The position numbers and the translations under genes were made by a program. The notes beneath the pieces are model-generated. The model was given only the letters and a program-made list of their open reading frames with translations, searched no databases and was not told the origin of the DNA. Below, piece by piece: positions 21,556 to 34,345 of a DNA stretch of 64,000 nucleotides. This DNA comes from Bostrychus sinensis (Eukaryota > Chordata > Actinopteri > Gobiiformes > Eleotridae): contig CM036255.1 of assembly GCA_020698575.1 (NCBI GenBank), forward strand, positions 16,185,501-16,249,500. Reading direction: 5' to 3'. Positions within the stretch are counted from its first letter, which is position 1, and every line of letters begins with the position of its first letter.

Positions 21556-24500
21556 GAGCAGCTGAAATTGACCAAGTCCAATACCGAGCTTACAACACAC
21601 AAAAAAAACTATTTTAAAAGTAAAAAATATGTAAAAAAAAAAAAGCTAGTAAATAAATATAATACAAAACAATACTAGATTTTATTTCTCAGAGTCTCAG
21701 GACTGAGAGAGACTATAAAACACAGCTTCAACTAAAACAAGACCGCTAGTATAAAAACAAACTACTTAAAATGCCAAAAAGATAGTAAAATTCCCTTAAA
21801 TTTGCACATTTTTCATAATGATTACAGAAAATACCCAAAATCTTGCTCACATAAAATGAGCTGAACTGATAATAATTATCCCTTAAAACATAAAATAACC
21901 GTGCTATTGCTTGCAACCAGAACAGGAGCTGCTATGACATTCTCAGTCACCTTGAGAAGAACTGTTTTTCTTTTGCACTAGTTCACGTCACATGATTTGA
22001 AAAAGATGAATGATGATTTGTGCAAATACCCTCCCATTACCCATAGATACTGGTCCGAGCACCCAGACAGTGATTCTTGCAAATGGCGTGAGCATTTAGG
22101 TGTGAAACGTCACACACTCCAGCAACCAATTACCTTATTGCTATTGATGAAGGGATCAACTGTAATTAGACCACAAGAGATCCAGGGCAAACAATTACAT
22201 TATACCTTCTTAACACAGACAGCTGCAAACAACTAAACAGCCAAGGAGGTCCCTTTAGACTGTAATTAAGATTATGCTATTGGGAGCATATTTGTCTTCT
22301 TTCTAAGGCATTGGTCTTTTGAAATCAGTGTCAGATATCAGTGTGCAAAATTAGCAGCTGATGATAAGTGCTATCTGTGCTTTTCAGTGAAATGGACCAA
22401 CACAATTACATGTACATGCATAAATGAATAAAGCCGTGGAGAGAACTGAAGTGGCAGAGCAGGCTCAATGGGCTGCTTTACCCCACAATAACAAACCTAC
22501 AAAATGCAAGCAATAGAGCATAGATCAATGGAGAAAATGAATAGAGCAGATGTAAATGGATGCATCGAGACTAGAGGATAAAAAGGTATAATGGCCCAAG
22601 GGAGAGATAACTCTGGATGAAAGGGTCGATAAAAGACCAGAGTTTATTAGGTTTCCAAATGTGCTGCACCAAGCAACCTCATCGCAGATCTGACAACAGG
22701 AGATAGGTACTGCTCGTGAAATCCACACCATTGTTGTCAAAATACACTTGTTTTTAACCAGAGCATTTAGTGACCTAGCTGGAGCGCGCTCTAGCAAAGG
22801 AAGAAGTAGAGAAGATCGGCACTTGGCAATGAGTGTCTGGGAATGTGTCACGAATCGCAAAGTGTGTATTCACAAATGTGTTTATTCCATTTTTCAAAAC
22901 CTGTTCCTGTGAGTGAGAAAACTTGACAGCTCTCCCTTTCCTCCAGCATTTACTCCCACATTTGTCTTGACTGTTGCACACAAAAAGAAATGGCAGTGTA
23001 AATGAGCTTATTCTGACTCTTCCTCCTCAAGGTTTGACCCAACAACACAACAGGTCTCTTTTGAGTTTACATTCCTAATCGTTGTTGCAACTGTACAAGC
23101 CACATCTTGACACAGTGCCTGTGTAACACCCCAGACTAACGCACCTACAGATTCCCAGCATAGAGTTAAATAAAAACACTGGCACACAATACCATTACAA
23201 CACAACAAGCACAATAATGGAGACTTAAACAAAAGAAAAACATAAAGAAATAAGAGAAAAAAACATCTATTCTCTGTGATTACTTCATTTACACATATTA
23301 TGGAATCTCCTATTTCTTCAGGAAGTGAGTTGGCTAATAAGAATGCAGCAGCAATTCAAAGGGAAAGAAAACAGTCAGCGAGAGATGAAGTGGGTGGTTT
23401 TGAAAGAGGCAGAGCTGCCCCAGCTGCTTTTTCCTGTGGTACAGGGTTTAAACCACACAACAGATTATAATAATGACTACCTACATTTCTAAGACTACCT
23501 ACATACAAGGGAGTATAGAAGTTGCAAAATTAAAAACACCAACCCTTCTTTTGTATATTTTTTTGCTCCTCTGGCATTAACCCTCTGGCATTAAAGTTTC
23601 ACCAGAACACGTACATGTTGTACATAATTAAACTATTTTGAGATGTTGTGGGGCATCCAAATAGGTTGGGGTGGTCTTATATAACTGTGGCGGATATTCA
23701 GACCCTTGAGCAGCAGCCAGCAATCGCAGCATGACCTGCCCTCACATTCATAGGCACCGCTCAGAGCGGTTCACACTGCTTGTCTGTTTTGGCATCTCTC
23801 TTCAGTTTGTGTACTGCCCTTTTTCCAGGCCGCCTGTTTCCATCTTCTTTATTTGGCATGTTGTTAACCCTGTTGCCCCACGACTCCCACCTGGCCCTGC
23901 CCTCAGGCTTTTTTCAGCAGCAGGTTGTCTGTAAGCTACAGAAAGAGGCAAATGTGGGGAGCATTGTGTTTTTGAACTTGTGCTTTATTTCACATCTGTT
24001 ACTAGAAAGTGCCTGTAACTGAACATGACAACAGAGCTTTGGTTTGTGTGCATGTTTTTTGCTGCCGGGGGAGAGAGATCTGACAGGGAGGAATCCTCTT
24101 ATAGCAGCCTATGTGCTCTCTCTGTTGCCTCTAAGCCAGTGATGCATCTTCATCCCATCTCTCACCCCTCCCATAACCTGTCTTCCTTCAAGTAAGTGAG
24201 CCTAAAGAGGCCCACAAATCCACAATTACTAGCAATTATCTGTGAATGCAGCTTCATATTACTAAAGAAGCATTTCTAAATAACACAAGAACAAGAATAA
24301 ATTCAGATATTGTATGGCTATTGTTCAAAAATGCTTATAAGCATAATTCAGACATAGATGCAATGCAAAACTCAAACAGTGCAACTATTCCACAGGCATG
24401 GGTGACAGTCTGATGCTAGATGACAGCAGAAACCACACAATTGTCCTGCTCCATGACCCGCAAGGCTTTTCTGTCAGAAAGCATTAATAAAGGCAGGGAC

Positions 24501-25581
24501 ACTAGCAGCCAAACATGCTACACATTTAAAGGTCTTTTCATACTTTTATATATGTGCGTGTACATTTACATGGACATCCTAATGGCACTACTTTTATTAT
24601 AGAACAATGACTCACCAAACAAACTCAAGCAGTGATTAAGGGCAAGAGCTTTTAAAACAGCTGCAAACATGTGTATGTTTGATAAAACAAATAAATAATA
24701 AAGCCACATATCTAATTCAAATAATAACTATCAGGCCATTAGAAGTAGAAGTCCTTGAGAAGGACATGGGCTGGAGAGCAAATACTGTTCAACATGGCTT
24801 GGGGTCTGTGGCACAGTTTTACACTAGACTCTCTCATACAGGAAAACCCTCAGTCTGTCAGCCTGTCAGCCTGATACGGAGGAAAGCTGCATCACATGAC
24901 AGCTATTTAAAAAACCCAACAGCAGCTTACACAGGACTCGGCCAAAGTGAAACCTGAGACATAAATAATGAAAACACCACAAACATACAATATAAGAGCT
25001 AGGTAGTGTTTCTGACAGATAACACAGCCTGTCTTGAGACACACCGTGAGGACACCAACGACATTCTTTATTTCCACTACTACTACCTTTTACAATGTTT
25101 ATAAGACAATCAATGAAGTCTTAAGGATACTTGAAAAACGGCTCATTTGGTAGTTTAGACACTATCTTAAGTTTAATTGTCAATTCTAAATAAAACCTTT
25201 GTTATCAAGACTTCATATTCACCAAACCAAGAGTATGCTACTGTAGAAAAAGTAGCGCCAAACGTCTGCTTCCTCAATAATACACGTTATCATTCAGGTA
25301 AAGCAAGTTAAATTTAACATGCAGGAACTACCGGCCAGCTAGTTTGACACACTACTAGCATCTGGCACAAGTAGGTAAATTGAAACCTTAGTGTCCCAGT
25401 CCAAGCTTCCTTAATATTTATTGACTGGTATCGACGGAAGATGGAAAATTAATCTTCACTTAACCTCGGCTCACTGAATGACTACGACCTGTCACTGTTG
25501 TTGCTTACAGATTAGCTAGTTAGCTAACTTAGCTCGACGAGGGCGCGACAACAAAAATACTAGAAAAGTTAATATACTTAC

Positions 25582-25900
25582 TGGCATGCTATCTGTATTT
25601 TCACCCGTGTGGTTTTCCTATATTGTGGCGAGCAAAAGTCTATCACATCGCTACTCCACAAATCTTCTGAATAATTCAACAACACCAGCTCCCTCCACCT
25701 TCATTACTTTCTCCACTCAAACTACCTAAAACGCAGAGACCCACTGGAATCTGATTGACAGTTTTTTGAGCCAATGAACAGCCAATATTTAAAAGTAACG
25801 GCCGCGCCCCCAGGAAAAGCAGCCAATCAGATCCCAGCTCTGGCCCGCATGCTAATAATTTCCACGAACACGGTTGATTGTCGCTGTCGCTGCTCTTTGA
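25582..25900 (-). promoter_or_regulatory. hycc1: hycc1 noncoding first exon and CCAAT-rich promoter
   Basis: A donor at 25581 (GTAAGTAT on the minus strand) defines a noncoding exon reaching perhaps 25680. Upstream, at 25740-25840, are three CCAAT motifs read on the plus strand (gagCCAATgaacagCCAATatt and cagCCAATcag) and an inverted one in 'ctgattgac', together with a GC-rich 'ggccgcgcccccagg'. TSS and extent are inferred. The klhl7-like gene starts about 1.2 kb away on the opposite strand. Confidence 0.5.
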
Positions 25901-26189
25901 CAGCAAGATCGATCAAAGCTCCCCTTAATGGCTCATAAATGATTAATGCAATGGCAGTTGACATTTCACAGCGATGATTTACAACCTGCAGTCATCATAG
26001 GTGTAGTTTTAAATATGTGGACAATATTTAAATCAATTAGGAAAAAAAAAAAAAAAAACATATAAGATTTTTTTTATTGATTAAAATAATATCTGTGGTT
26101 TATAGTCTACCTAAACAAAGTAGGTTATTTTATGTGCTACAATAATCATTCAGTTACATTTAAATTTATTTATTTAGCCTAATTTTTAA

Positions 26190-26250
26190 GACACCGCGAC
26201 CCCTAAAAGGATTAAGCGGTAGGAGATGAATGAAGGAATGATTAAGATTT
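26190..26250 (+). repeat. tRNA-SINE tail fragment
   Basis: 'ccgcgacccctaaaaggatt' followed by 'aagcggtaggagatgaatga' is the 3' segment of the common fish tRNA-SINE. The same segment recurs at 34130-34190. Confidence 0.6.
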
Positions 26251-26870
26251 ATTCATTTATAGCACAATTAGGCTAAATTGATAAAGAAACCCTGGGGCTG
26301 GGACAATGGCTACCAAACAATGGATTTTTCAAAATTAATTATCAAAATGGCATATTACCATGCGCTTGTTGTCTGCTTCGACATAATGGCATCTGAATGG
26401 ATGTCAACAGTTTTAATCAGTTTATGGGCTATTCCATAGAGGATGCTGACTGTCGATAACAAAACAGATTATCCGGTCCCAGCAATTCACTAAATCACAA
26501 AATAATGTAGGCCTATTACTGCTCTTTCCAGTGTTGAGCTCAAGGTTGAAAACTTTGCTTCAGTCAATATGAGAAACAGACTATTCTGTGTCATACAATA
26601 TGATAACCATGAGGCCTATTGTAATATTCAACTGTGATACTTAGAAAAGTTAAGAACAAATAATGTGACTGGGCAGAATAAGTGATTATGCAGTGCCCCC
26701 TTGTGTTTTACAGGAAACCTACATCTAAATACACAATTTTCATTTGTCAAGTGCTAAACAAAATAATGATCTAAAATTAACTAGGAATTGCAAAAAATGT
26801 ATCAAAAAGTAGCCTATTATTCTTAGTCAGATTGTTGTTATGAAACTACCTAGAGCCTAGTCTTCGTTTG

Positions 26871-26878
26871 TCACGTGA
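26871..26878. promoter_or_regulatory. TCACGTGA E-box upstream of klhl7-like gene
   Basis: A palindromic TCACGTGA about 160 bp above the start codon at 27040, the type of site bound by USF and MiT/TFE bHLH proteins. Position suggests promoter; function is inferred. Confidence 0.4.
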
Positions 26879-27039
26879 CCTTGTTAATAAAAGGTCGAAG
26901 GCCAGTTGGTGGTGTTTCGCTCAATGATAATAACTGAAATCTGTGCTTTACTTTGGATTTGTAACTGTCGTGTTAGGGTCAAGGAGGCGAAGACTGCGCA
27001 GAACTGTTTTACCTATGTTTTTACTTTGACATATCTAAA

Positions 27040-27859
27040 ATGGCTTCTCCAAAGAATAGGCCTACTCCAGGCCCTAAAAAGAGTGAGAGGAAATGTGAGA
27101 CTGGGGAGCATGAACAGCTGACCACCATTATGGACAATTTAAACAACATGAGGAAAGAGGTAGGTACAAGTCTTGCCGTAAGCATGACAGGACCGAGGAT
27201 GCACTTAAGCCTTTCATGATTTGCGGTTGTTCGACAGGGCGTCCTTTGTGATGTGACGCTGTTGGTCCAGGGGAAGCACTTTCCTGCTCACCGGTCTGTC
27301 CTTGCGGCTGCGAGCCATTTCTTCAGCCTCATGTTTACCAGTGAGTGTGTCCAGTTCTCTCTTTTTTTTCCCAATCCAAGCAAATACACACTGAAGCACA
27401 CTCTAGAAGTTTAGTTTAAAAAGTTCACTCAGGAAATTCACATTTAAAAGGCTTCTGCCATACAGCTCAGCTTTCATAGCACTGTTTTAGCTACTCAGAC
27501 TTCACACTGGTGATGTGTACAGAAAGCCCACATGAGACTCACAGTTCCTTACTACATGCATGTTCTGACTTACAATTTAGACATAAAGTTTCAGTGTCAG
27601 TTGTAGAGCGAGTTCAAGTAGCCATCGTGTGACTGCATTTAGTAATGTCTTTTTTTTCACTTTGTGCAAAGGTATTTTTATATTAATTTACTAATTTAAA
27701 AATGATGCATTCCTTCCTTAATAATAATAATAATAAGTATCTGACATCAATCCGAGATTGAACCATCAGTCTCAGATTTCTTTACACTTTGAATTTTATA
27801 TATATATAATTCAAAGTGATAAGAAATCTGAGATTGATGTTTCATTAATGTCAGATACT

Positions 27860-27928
<69 letters not shown>

Positions 27929-30900
27929 GGAAGGAATGTATCATTTTTAATGATCAATCTCAGATTTCTTATCACTTTGAGATATTTATTTTTATTTATT
28001 TATTTATTGTTTCTTGAAGCAAGAATGATGGAGTCCACATCACATGAGGTGGAGCTCAGGAGTGCAGAGCCAAATGCCCTTGAGCTGCTAATTGAATTCA
28101 TCTATACGGCGAGGTAAAGGAAAAACTGCATATATAACAACTCTATCAGCCTCAAATGCACTGTACTTGGTGTGTGAGTAGAAATATTGGTGTTTGTAAA
28201 AAATGAGGAAACTGCGGCACTCAAAAAGGTAGGAATTACTAAAACGCCTTTATTATAACATGGCTAGTTAAACTGAACTGACCTTAGGACGGTATTGCAA
28301 TCGGTGGGTTTCCTGAAAATAGTGGTGTAAATCTCCCTTATGGTCCTGTAAATTTTTAAATCAAGAAAAATTATTTCTGACACAGAATTCTAAACTAAGT
28401 TTTATATTCTTATTGACATTGTTTAGGTAAAAGTGAAATTGTAACAGTTCATCAGATCCTGACCACAGAAGAAGCACACCATCTATATAACGTCCCCACC
28501 ACATTTTATCAGAAACGTGTTCAAGTTGGAGTAGACAAATTTTTCTTCCCAAAAGCCAATATAAAGATTGGCATAGATGGGTGAAAAACATGCACCCATT
28601 GCTATGCCTTTCTGCTGTCTATACAACTGGTTTTGAAACAAGAAAATGAAATTGTTCAATGTCCATTTAGTCAGTTCCACAATGAATCCAGCAGGGGGCA
28701 TCTCTTCTGGCGCCCTCCTTTTTAAATGGCGTATAAGAGCCAGTAACCCATCTTCATGATCAATGTTTGTGTATGATTCTACATCCATGGTCACCAAGTA
28801 TCCAGATTCACTTTTTTTTAATATCTTTAGGTTTATTCAAGACTTGTGTACTGTCCTGAATGAAGGCTGGTAAAGTAGAAAAATCTATATTATTGGATAA
28901 TGGTTCAGTAACTGATCCATTGACACTGATTGTGAGTCTTCTAAGTTTTTTGTGGACCTTGGGGAGCATATAAAATAAAGGAATACGTGGATTTTTGCAT
29001 AAGAGTCATTCTTTTTGTGTGATCCATTCTTTAGTTTTAGCACGAGTAGTTCTGTGAGTTCAGTTTTCAGGTGTCCTGACGGGTTTAATTGTAGATAGAG
29101 GCTTATAGTACTCACGATTGCTGAGCTGTCTCATGGCTTCTGTGATGTACTGGTCTCTCCCCCAGACCACCACAGCTCTGCCTTTGTCTACAAATGAAAA
29201 CAGTGTTAAAATGAGCAGATAGCCAATGTAATGCCTCCTTTTCTTTGAAGTAAAAAGTTTATCAACTTCACAAGTCACTTTTTTGTAGAAAGTATTTAAA
29301 GTAGGATTAAAAATATTTGGCATAAATGTGGACTCGGGCTTGAACACTCTGGCTGTTTTCTGGTGAATCTCAGAACGAAGGAAGGCTTTATTTATTTTAC
29401 TTATATGGGACAGTGTGTATTAATGAACAGCAGCTAGTGCTGTAAATACACCAGATTATAGCTCAGAGCTAATTTCCATCCATAGTCCCCACTCACTCAC
29501 ATTCACACCGGCTTCCTGGTGTTCCCCAGTGGTCTCCCATCCAGGTACTGACCAGGCCTTACCCTGCTTAGCTTCCGAGGTCTGACGGGATCGGGCATCC
29601 ACAAGGCAGTATGGCCGTGATTAGGTGTAGTATGGTACCAAAGTTTCAGCTGAAGATTGCAATAGAACTTAAACAGGTAAATTTTTGTCTGAAACTCATT
29701 GGTTTTATTTGTAGGGGCAAATGGGAGTCCTTTTAGATAAAACAGTTTGGCTAGGTGTAAGTGAAATGCCTGAGACATTTATCACTTGTTCATTCGCGTC
29801 TTGCTTCTGGTGTACAGGTGATGATTTGAGGCTTTTTTTTGGCCCTGTCTCTGCCTCTTCTGGTCTTGTGTCTAGGTGTCTCCATGTCCTGTTTTCTTTT
29901 TGGTTTTGAGTCTTTCACTTCAGAGTACTCATGTTCACTGCTGGGTAGTTGAAAAGAGACGGTTCTGCTTCTTTATGATTTTGAATTGTGGTTAGTCTTG
30001 TCCATAGTGGTCCTCCATCTGTATACTTTCTGTGTTTGGTTTGGTGAAAGGATCTCGGTGAACAGCAGTAATGTACAGTCGTTGCTGGATGCTGCCAACC
30101 TGTACCAGATTGAACCTGTGAAGAAGATGTGTGCGGAGTTTCTTAAAGGACAGCTTGATGCTACAAATTGCCTAGGTAAGACCAATATATTGGAATATGT
30201 TCGCTAGAAACTTAAACTTAAACCCAACAACTAAACTCTTTTTAAATCAATTGTAGAACGCATTGTTTTTCATTGCTTGCCACCTATACCTTGGATTGTT
30301 GTCTTGCAGGAATTTCAGCATTAGCTGACTGTATGGGCTGCCCAGAGCTACAGTTAGCTGCAGAGGATTTCTTTCAGCTTCACTTCACCGAAGTTTATAG
30401 ACTTGATGAGTTTTTGCAGCTCGATGTGAAGCGGCTCACTTATCTACTCCACCAGGACAAACTCACAGTTCGATCAGAGGCCCAGGTAATCTCCACAATG
30501 TGCAAATGTAATCGGAACGAAATAATGTAAATTATATTAAAATTAACCATACAATTCTTTGTGGTGGTGTTTGTTGTTCGGTTGTTGTGGTTTTCTTCAG
30601 ATCTATGATGCAGCGGTGCGCTGGCTGAAGTATGACGTCTGTAACAGAGAGCAGTATATGGTTGAGGTGTTGGGTTGTGTTCGTTTCCCTTTGGTCTCCA
30701 AAACCTTCCTGTCCAAGACTGTACAGGCTGAGCCTCTCATACAGAACAACCCACAGTGTCTGAAGATGGTCATCAGTGAGTAAATGTAAAATAATACCAT
30801 ATGATCTCTTCTTCATGGCCCCTGTTAGTGGGTGTGAGAGTAGGTAGCATAATATATTAGGCAATATATTTGCTCTTAAAGTTGATGTTGTAGAAGCAGA

Positions 30901-33242
30901 AATATTGGGCAAGCATAAGGATTTGAGTGAGTTTGGCAAGGGCCAAAGTGTGACTACTAGACTACCATGTCCGCATCTCCAAAACTGCAGTTTTTGTGCA
31001 TGGCGTGTCTCCATGGTGGTAAAAGGTAGGAACAGAGGTGGTCCGGCGAAAAGCATGTGTGTGGAGTGAAGGGGCCTGTTTGGTCCGATCCAACAAGAGC
31101 GCTGTAGCTAAAACTGCTGAAGGATTCAGTTTCTGATACAAAGGTAGAATACAAAGAGTTTCACAGTTTGTTGCATATGGGGCATAACACACTACTTTTG
31201 ACCAACAATAATAGGCAGGTGGCCAAAATGTAGTGCCTGACCAGTAGGGGTGTAATGATACAGTAACTATATCAATGTATCGCTTTTCTTTCCTATGATA
31301 CAACTATATCGATATGCATTACCTTGTATCGAATCCTGTTGTTTTTTTAGGTAGTGTATATTGATACACAGGGGGAAAAAAAAGATGATATTCAAAATGT
31401 GTTTGTTAAAATAAAATAAAATAGATGTGTCTTTTTGGATATAATTTTTGTGGTTTTAAGGAAATGTATTCAACTTGTATTTGCTTTCTGACATGCTGAC
31501 ATAATCAACCTGGCCATGGTGCTACATTTGAAAGTTAACTTTTATAACTTTTTAGCAAAAAGTTGCTGTATCAATTATTGATCTGTATAAACTTTATCAA
31601 TGTCGTATCGACTCGTATAGTTCAAAATTAGCCAATATTCTTAAATCGTATCATATCATCACAGAAACGTACCGTTACACCCCTACTGACCAGCGTATAA
31701 AATGAAACAATTTAGTAAATAGACTGTCATCAACAAAACTGTCCTAGGTGGAATGAGATACCACCTAACCCCTGATGAGGAGATTCTGAACTCTGGCGAG
31801 AGCATCCGACCACGACACAAGAAATGGAACAACAACATTGCTGTGTTTGGAGGCCCCCATTTACAGACTGCATATTTCTTCAACCCAAAGGTACATATGG
31901 ATATGACTACATAGGAAGTACATGTTAGTCTACACTATTTTTTTTTTTTTTTTTTTGCTCCAAGATCTCAGCTGTCAGTTCTAGAAAAGATCAAAAGCTT
32001 TAAGGTATTCCTAATCAATATTTATACATGATCTCAATTAAGGATTACACCTGGACAGAAATCTGCTGCTCCTCTATAAGGTGTCAGGAGGGTGCAGCTG
32101 TCTTCTGTGACTATATGATCTATATTACTGGTGGACGCAGGGCCTACCACATGCCTGCATACAATGTCTTAAAAAAGGAATGGCAGTTGGAATCTGCCCC
32201 ACCCATAAATAGAGACTTCCTAGGTGCCTGTTCTTCAGAGGGAAACATCTACACATCTGGTGGTTCTGTTGGTCAGTCCAGGAATAATGAGGTGTTATTG
32301 TGTAATGCCCTTAGACTCTTTAATCATGAAGCAATGTTTTTTTTTTAGGCAAGTCAGCCCTGGATGTCTTTGAGTGTTTTGACACAAAGACAGGCTCATG
32401 GCAGGTGAAACCCAGCATGTTGATGGCGCGCTGTTGCCATGGTTCAGTGGAGGCTAACGGACTTATTTATGTCTGTGGAGGAACTATGAGCAACAATGCA
32501 ACAGGCAGGGTCTTCAACGACTGTGAGGTCTATGACCCCAGCACACAGCAGTGAGTCACACAAATGTATAGTACATAGCTTTCTAGGCTGTATGTCCAAA
32601 ACTGTCTGATAGCTGACTTTTTGTTTTTTCCTCTTTTTAGATGGAGAAAGTTGCGTGGGATGAAAGAGGCTAGGAAGAACCATGGCTTAGTGGTGGTCAA
32701 CGAAAGGATCTATGCTGTTGGAGGGCAAGGGGCAACAGGTAAAATGGTTACAGCATGAGCATAATGTTTTAGAAAGTATTTTAGGCCATCTACCTAATAA
32801 CAGATGTGCACTTCCTAGGGGGACTTGACTCCGTGGAGTACTATGACATTGCCAGTAACAAATGGTATAGTGTATCACCGATACCCTGGCAAGGTGTAAG
32901 TCTAAAGTGTGCAGCTGTAGGAGAGATAATCTATGCGCTGGCTGGAAAAGGATTTGAACGCAAGCCACTGTTTAAGTATGTACTGGAGTACCATACCCGT
33001 ACTGACAGGTTAGTGCAAAGTGCAAAAAAAATTAGGAAAACCAATGTATTCATGATTTTATAGTTATCTTTTTAAATTGCACTTATTACTAACATTTTTT
33101 AATATTTAGATGGGTAACTTGCTTCAAAGCTCAAGCCTGTCCTTTTCCCATCTGTATGATTTGTGTGATCAGTGTGCCCCACAACGATGAGGAATCAGAC
33201 CATCAGAAGTGCACTCCATTTTTACATTACACCCTAAAATAA
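27040..33242 (+). CDS. klhl7-like, divergent tandem paralogue of KLHL7
   Basis: BTB-BACK-Kelch protein, by family a substrate adaptor for CUL3 ubiquitin ligases. Exons: 27040-27159, 27238-27340, 28020-28113, 30051-30175, 30310-30485, 30601-30775, 31748-31890, 32043-32271, 32349-32550, 32641-32738, 32819-33008, 33110-33242. They total 1788 nt, 595 residues, with all phases consistent and no internal stop. BTB about residues 41-140 (LCDVTLLVQGKHFPAH, RMMESTSHEVELRS); BACK about 140-265; Kelch repeats from about 295 (IAVFGG, YITGG, TSGG, VCGG, AVGG). BTB-BACK is close to the copy at 36082-39182, while the Kelch part is much more diverged: the family's conserved HDYRIALFGGSQPQ reads NNNIAVFGGPHLQ. 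Exon 8 is 12 nt shorter and exon 11 is 6 nt longer than in the neighbour. Introns hold a Penelope-like relic, a 5S-SINE and a hAT. Looks functional by frame; expression unknown. Confidence 0.9.
27700..27990. repeat. AT-rich foldback with (ATT)n in klhl7-like intron 2
   Basis: 'cattccttccttaataataa' (27708) returns inverted as 'ttattaaggaaggaatg' near 27923-27940. 'aagtatctgacat' and 'agatttctttacactttgaat' are also mirrored. The block ends with a run of TTA units at 27870-27928. Confidence 0.8.
28200..29830 (-). mobile_element. Penelope-like retroelement relic (minus), split by a SINE
   Basis: Minus-strand frames encode pieces of a Penelope-type reverse transcriptase: MVTMDVESYTNIDHEDGLLA, then QQKGIAMGACFSPIYANLY, then FWEEKFVYSNLNTFL and DGVLLLWSGSDELLQF. 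N-terminal fragments (ARVFKPESTFMPNIFNPTL, DKGRAVVVWGRDQY) are at 29060-29350, with more at 29650-29790. Frameshifts and stops make it a pseudogene. No GIY-YIG domain was recognised downstream. It fills intron 3 of the klhl7-like gene. Confidence 0.75.
29380..29640 (-). mobile_element. 5S rRNA-derived SINE (SINE3-like), minus strand
   Basis: Minus-strand reading from about 29622 gives a near-complete 5S rRNA-like sequence: CACGGCCATACTG, GCCCGATCCCGTC, GGAAGCTAAGCAGGG (A-box region), CCTGGTCAGTACCTGG and ATGGGAGACC (C-box region), GGGAACACCAGG near 29514. A non-5S body follows, ending near 29385 at 'aataaataaagcc'. The acceptor-stem partner is not preserved, so a SINE rather than a working 5S gene. 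It interrupts the Penelope-like relic. Confidence 0.85.
31245..31685. mobile_element. hAT-like element with perfect 8-bp duplication
   Basis: Ends are TAGGGGTGTAATGATACA and GTACCGTTACACCCCTA. Identical octamers CTGACCAG flank it (31237-31244, 31686-31693). It is 441 bp, non-coding, with 'atatcgat' and 'tatcgatt'-like internal repeats. Lies in intron 6 of the klhl7-like gene. Confidence 0.88.
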
Positions 33243-34345
33243 TATTTTATATGGTTCAAGGATGTGAATGAACACTGCATGTGCATACTTAAAATAAAGT
33301 AGAATGTAAAATATTTTTATTTATAATGCACAATATGTATTTGCAATAATAAAGATTTTACATAAAACATTGAACTCTTGGCTGCATAATTTTTACCTAA
33401 TTTCACCAGGACAACTGAGAGAGAGATTGAGACTGTAAACTAAAAAAAGCTAACTTTTTATGACCATTTAAAATAAAAATAAAAGGTTATGTCAAGTAAC
33501 GTAATGGAAGTTAATAGGTCACTGTTTCCTTTCCTAAGTATAAAGTCAACAGAGTCCTCTGTGAAGCTTAAGTTCCTTTATACTTCTTTCTGCTCACTAG
33601 CTTCAAGGAGATGCTGATTTGATCATCCAGCAGGATTTGGGATCTGGCCCACACTGCTACACCAGGCAAATGACCATGGTATTACTGGGACAGTTTGAAC
33701 AATATCTCCGGACCTGAACCCAAGAGAGAATCTATAAAGTATTGTCCAGAAGAAGATAAACAGATGAGCTGAAAGCTGCTATCAGGACGACCTGAGTTTC
33801 CACAACACTTCAGCAGTGCCACCGGCTGATCTCCTCCAGGACACCATGCTTGCTGTCAAACAAGTACTGAGTACTTATGTACTTATATACTGTACATGCA
33901 TCTCAGAGCTCCAACATTAGTTTTAATCATTCTATTTATTGGTCTCTGGTAATCTTATTTTTTTAATTACTGAATTTGTGTTTTTTATCAACTGTAAGCT
34001 ATAATTATCAAATATAAGAAATCACTGCTTGAAATTTTGACTCTGTATGTAGTGAAACTATAAATTGTATTTGAGTGAAGCCTTCTTGTAACATGGTGTA
34101 GAGGTAAATGGACTAGCAACTGGGATAGGCTCCAGTACCTGTGACCCCTAAAGGGAGTAATTGGAAGAAGATGAATGAATTTAGTAAACTTTCTCATTCT
34201 AGAAAAACAAAAATAAACTTTGTATCAATGTAATATATTCACCAATTAGTATCTAGGAAAGTTTTTTTGTCAGCACATTTTCTGATCAGTGCAGCATATG
34301 CCTTTTGATTTGTTGTAGATTACACTGAATCTTGTTGAAAGTAAA
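33243..34345. other. Intergenic: klhl7-like 3' UTR, Tc1 relic, SINE tail
   Basis: AATAAA signals at about 33292 and 33348 probably end the klhl7-like transcript. From about 33598 to 34070 lies a decayed Tc1-like transposase C-terminal region ('ccatggtattactggg', 'cctgaacccaagagagaat', 'cagcagtgccac' landmarks). A tRNA-SINE tail fragment is at 34120-34180 ('gggataggctccagtacc'). Confidence 0.65.

Larger units (their letters stand above)
17738..25581 (-). other. hycc1: hycc1 intron 1 (7.8 kb), contents
   Basis: The first coding exon has an acceptor at 17738-17740 (ctctcag before 17737), leaving 31 nt of 5' UTR. A noncoding exon with donor GTAAGTAT ends at 25582. The intron contains a tRNA-SINE (18542-18671), a hAT relic (20585-21242) and a poly-A tract (21505-21553). 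I found no supported coding exon in it; the short open frames there are unremarkable. Confidence 0.65.

Noticed and set aside
29512..29622. Functional 5S rRNA gene
   Set aside because: Terminal stem bases are changed, it is single copy and it continues into a SINE body.
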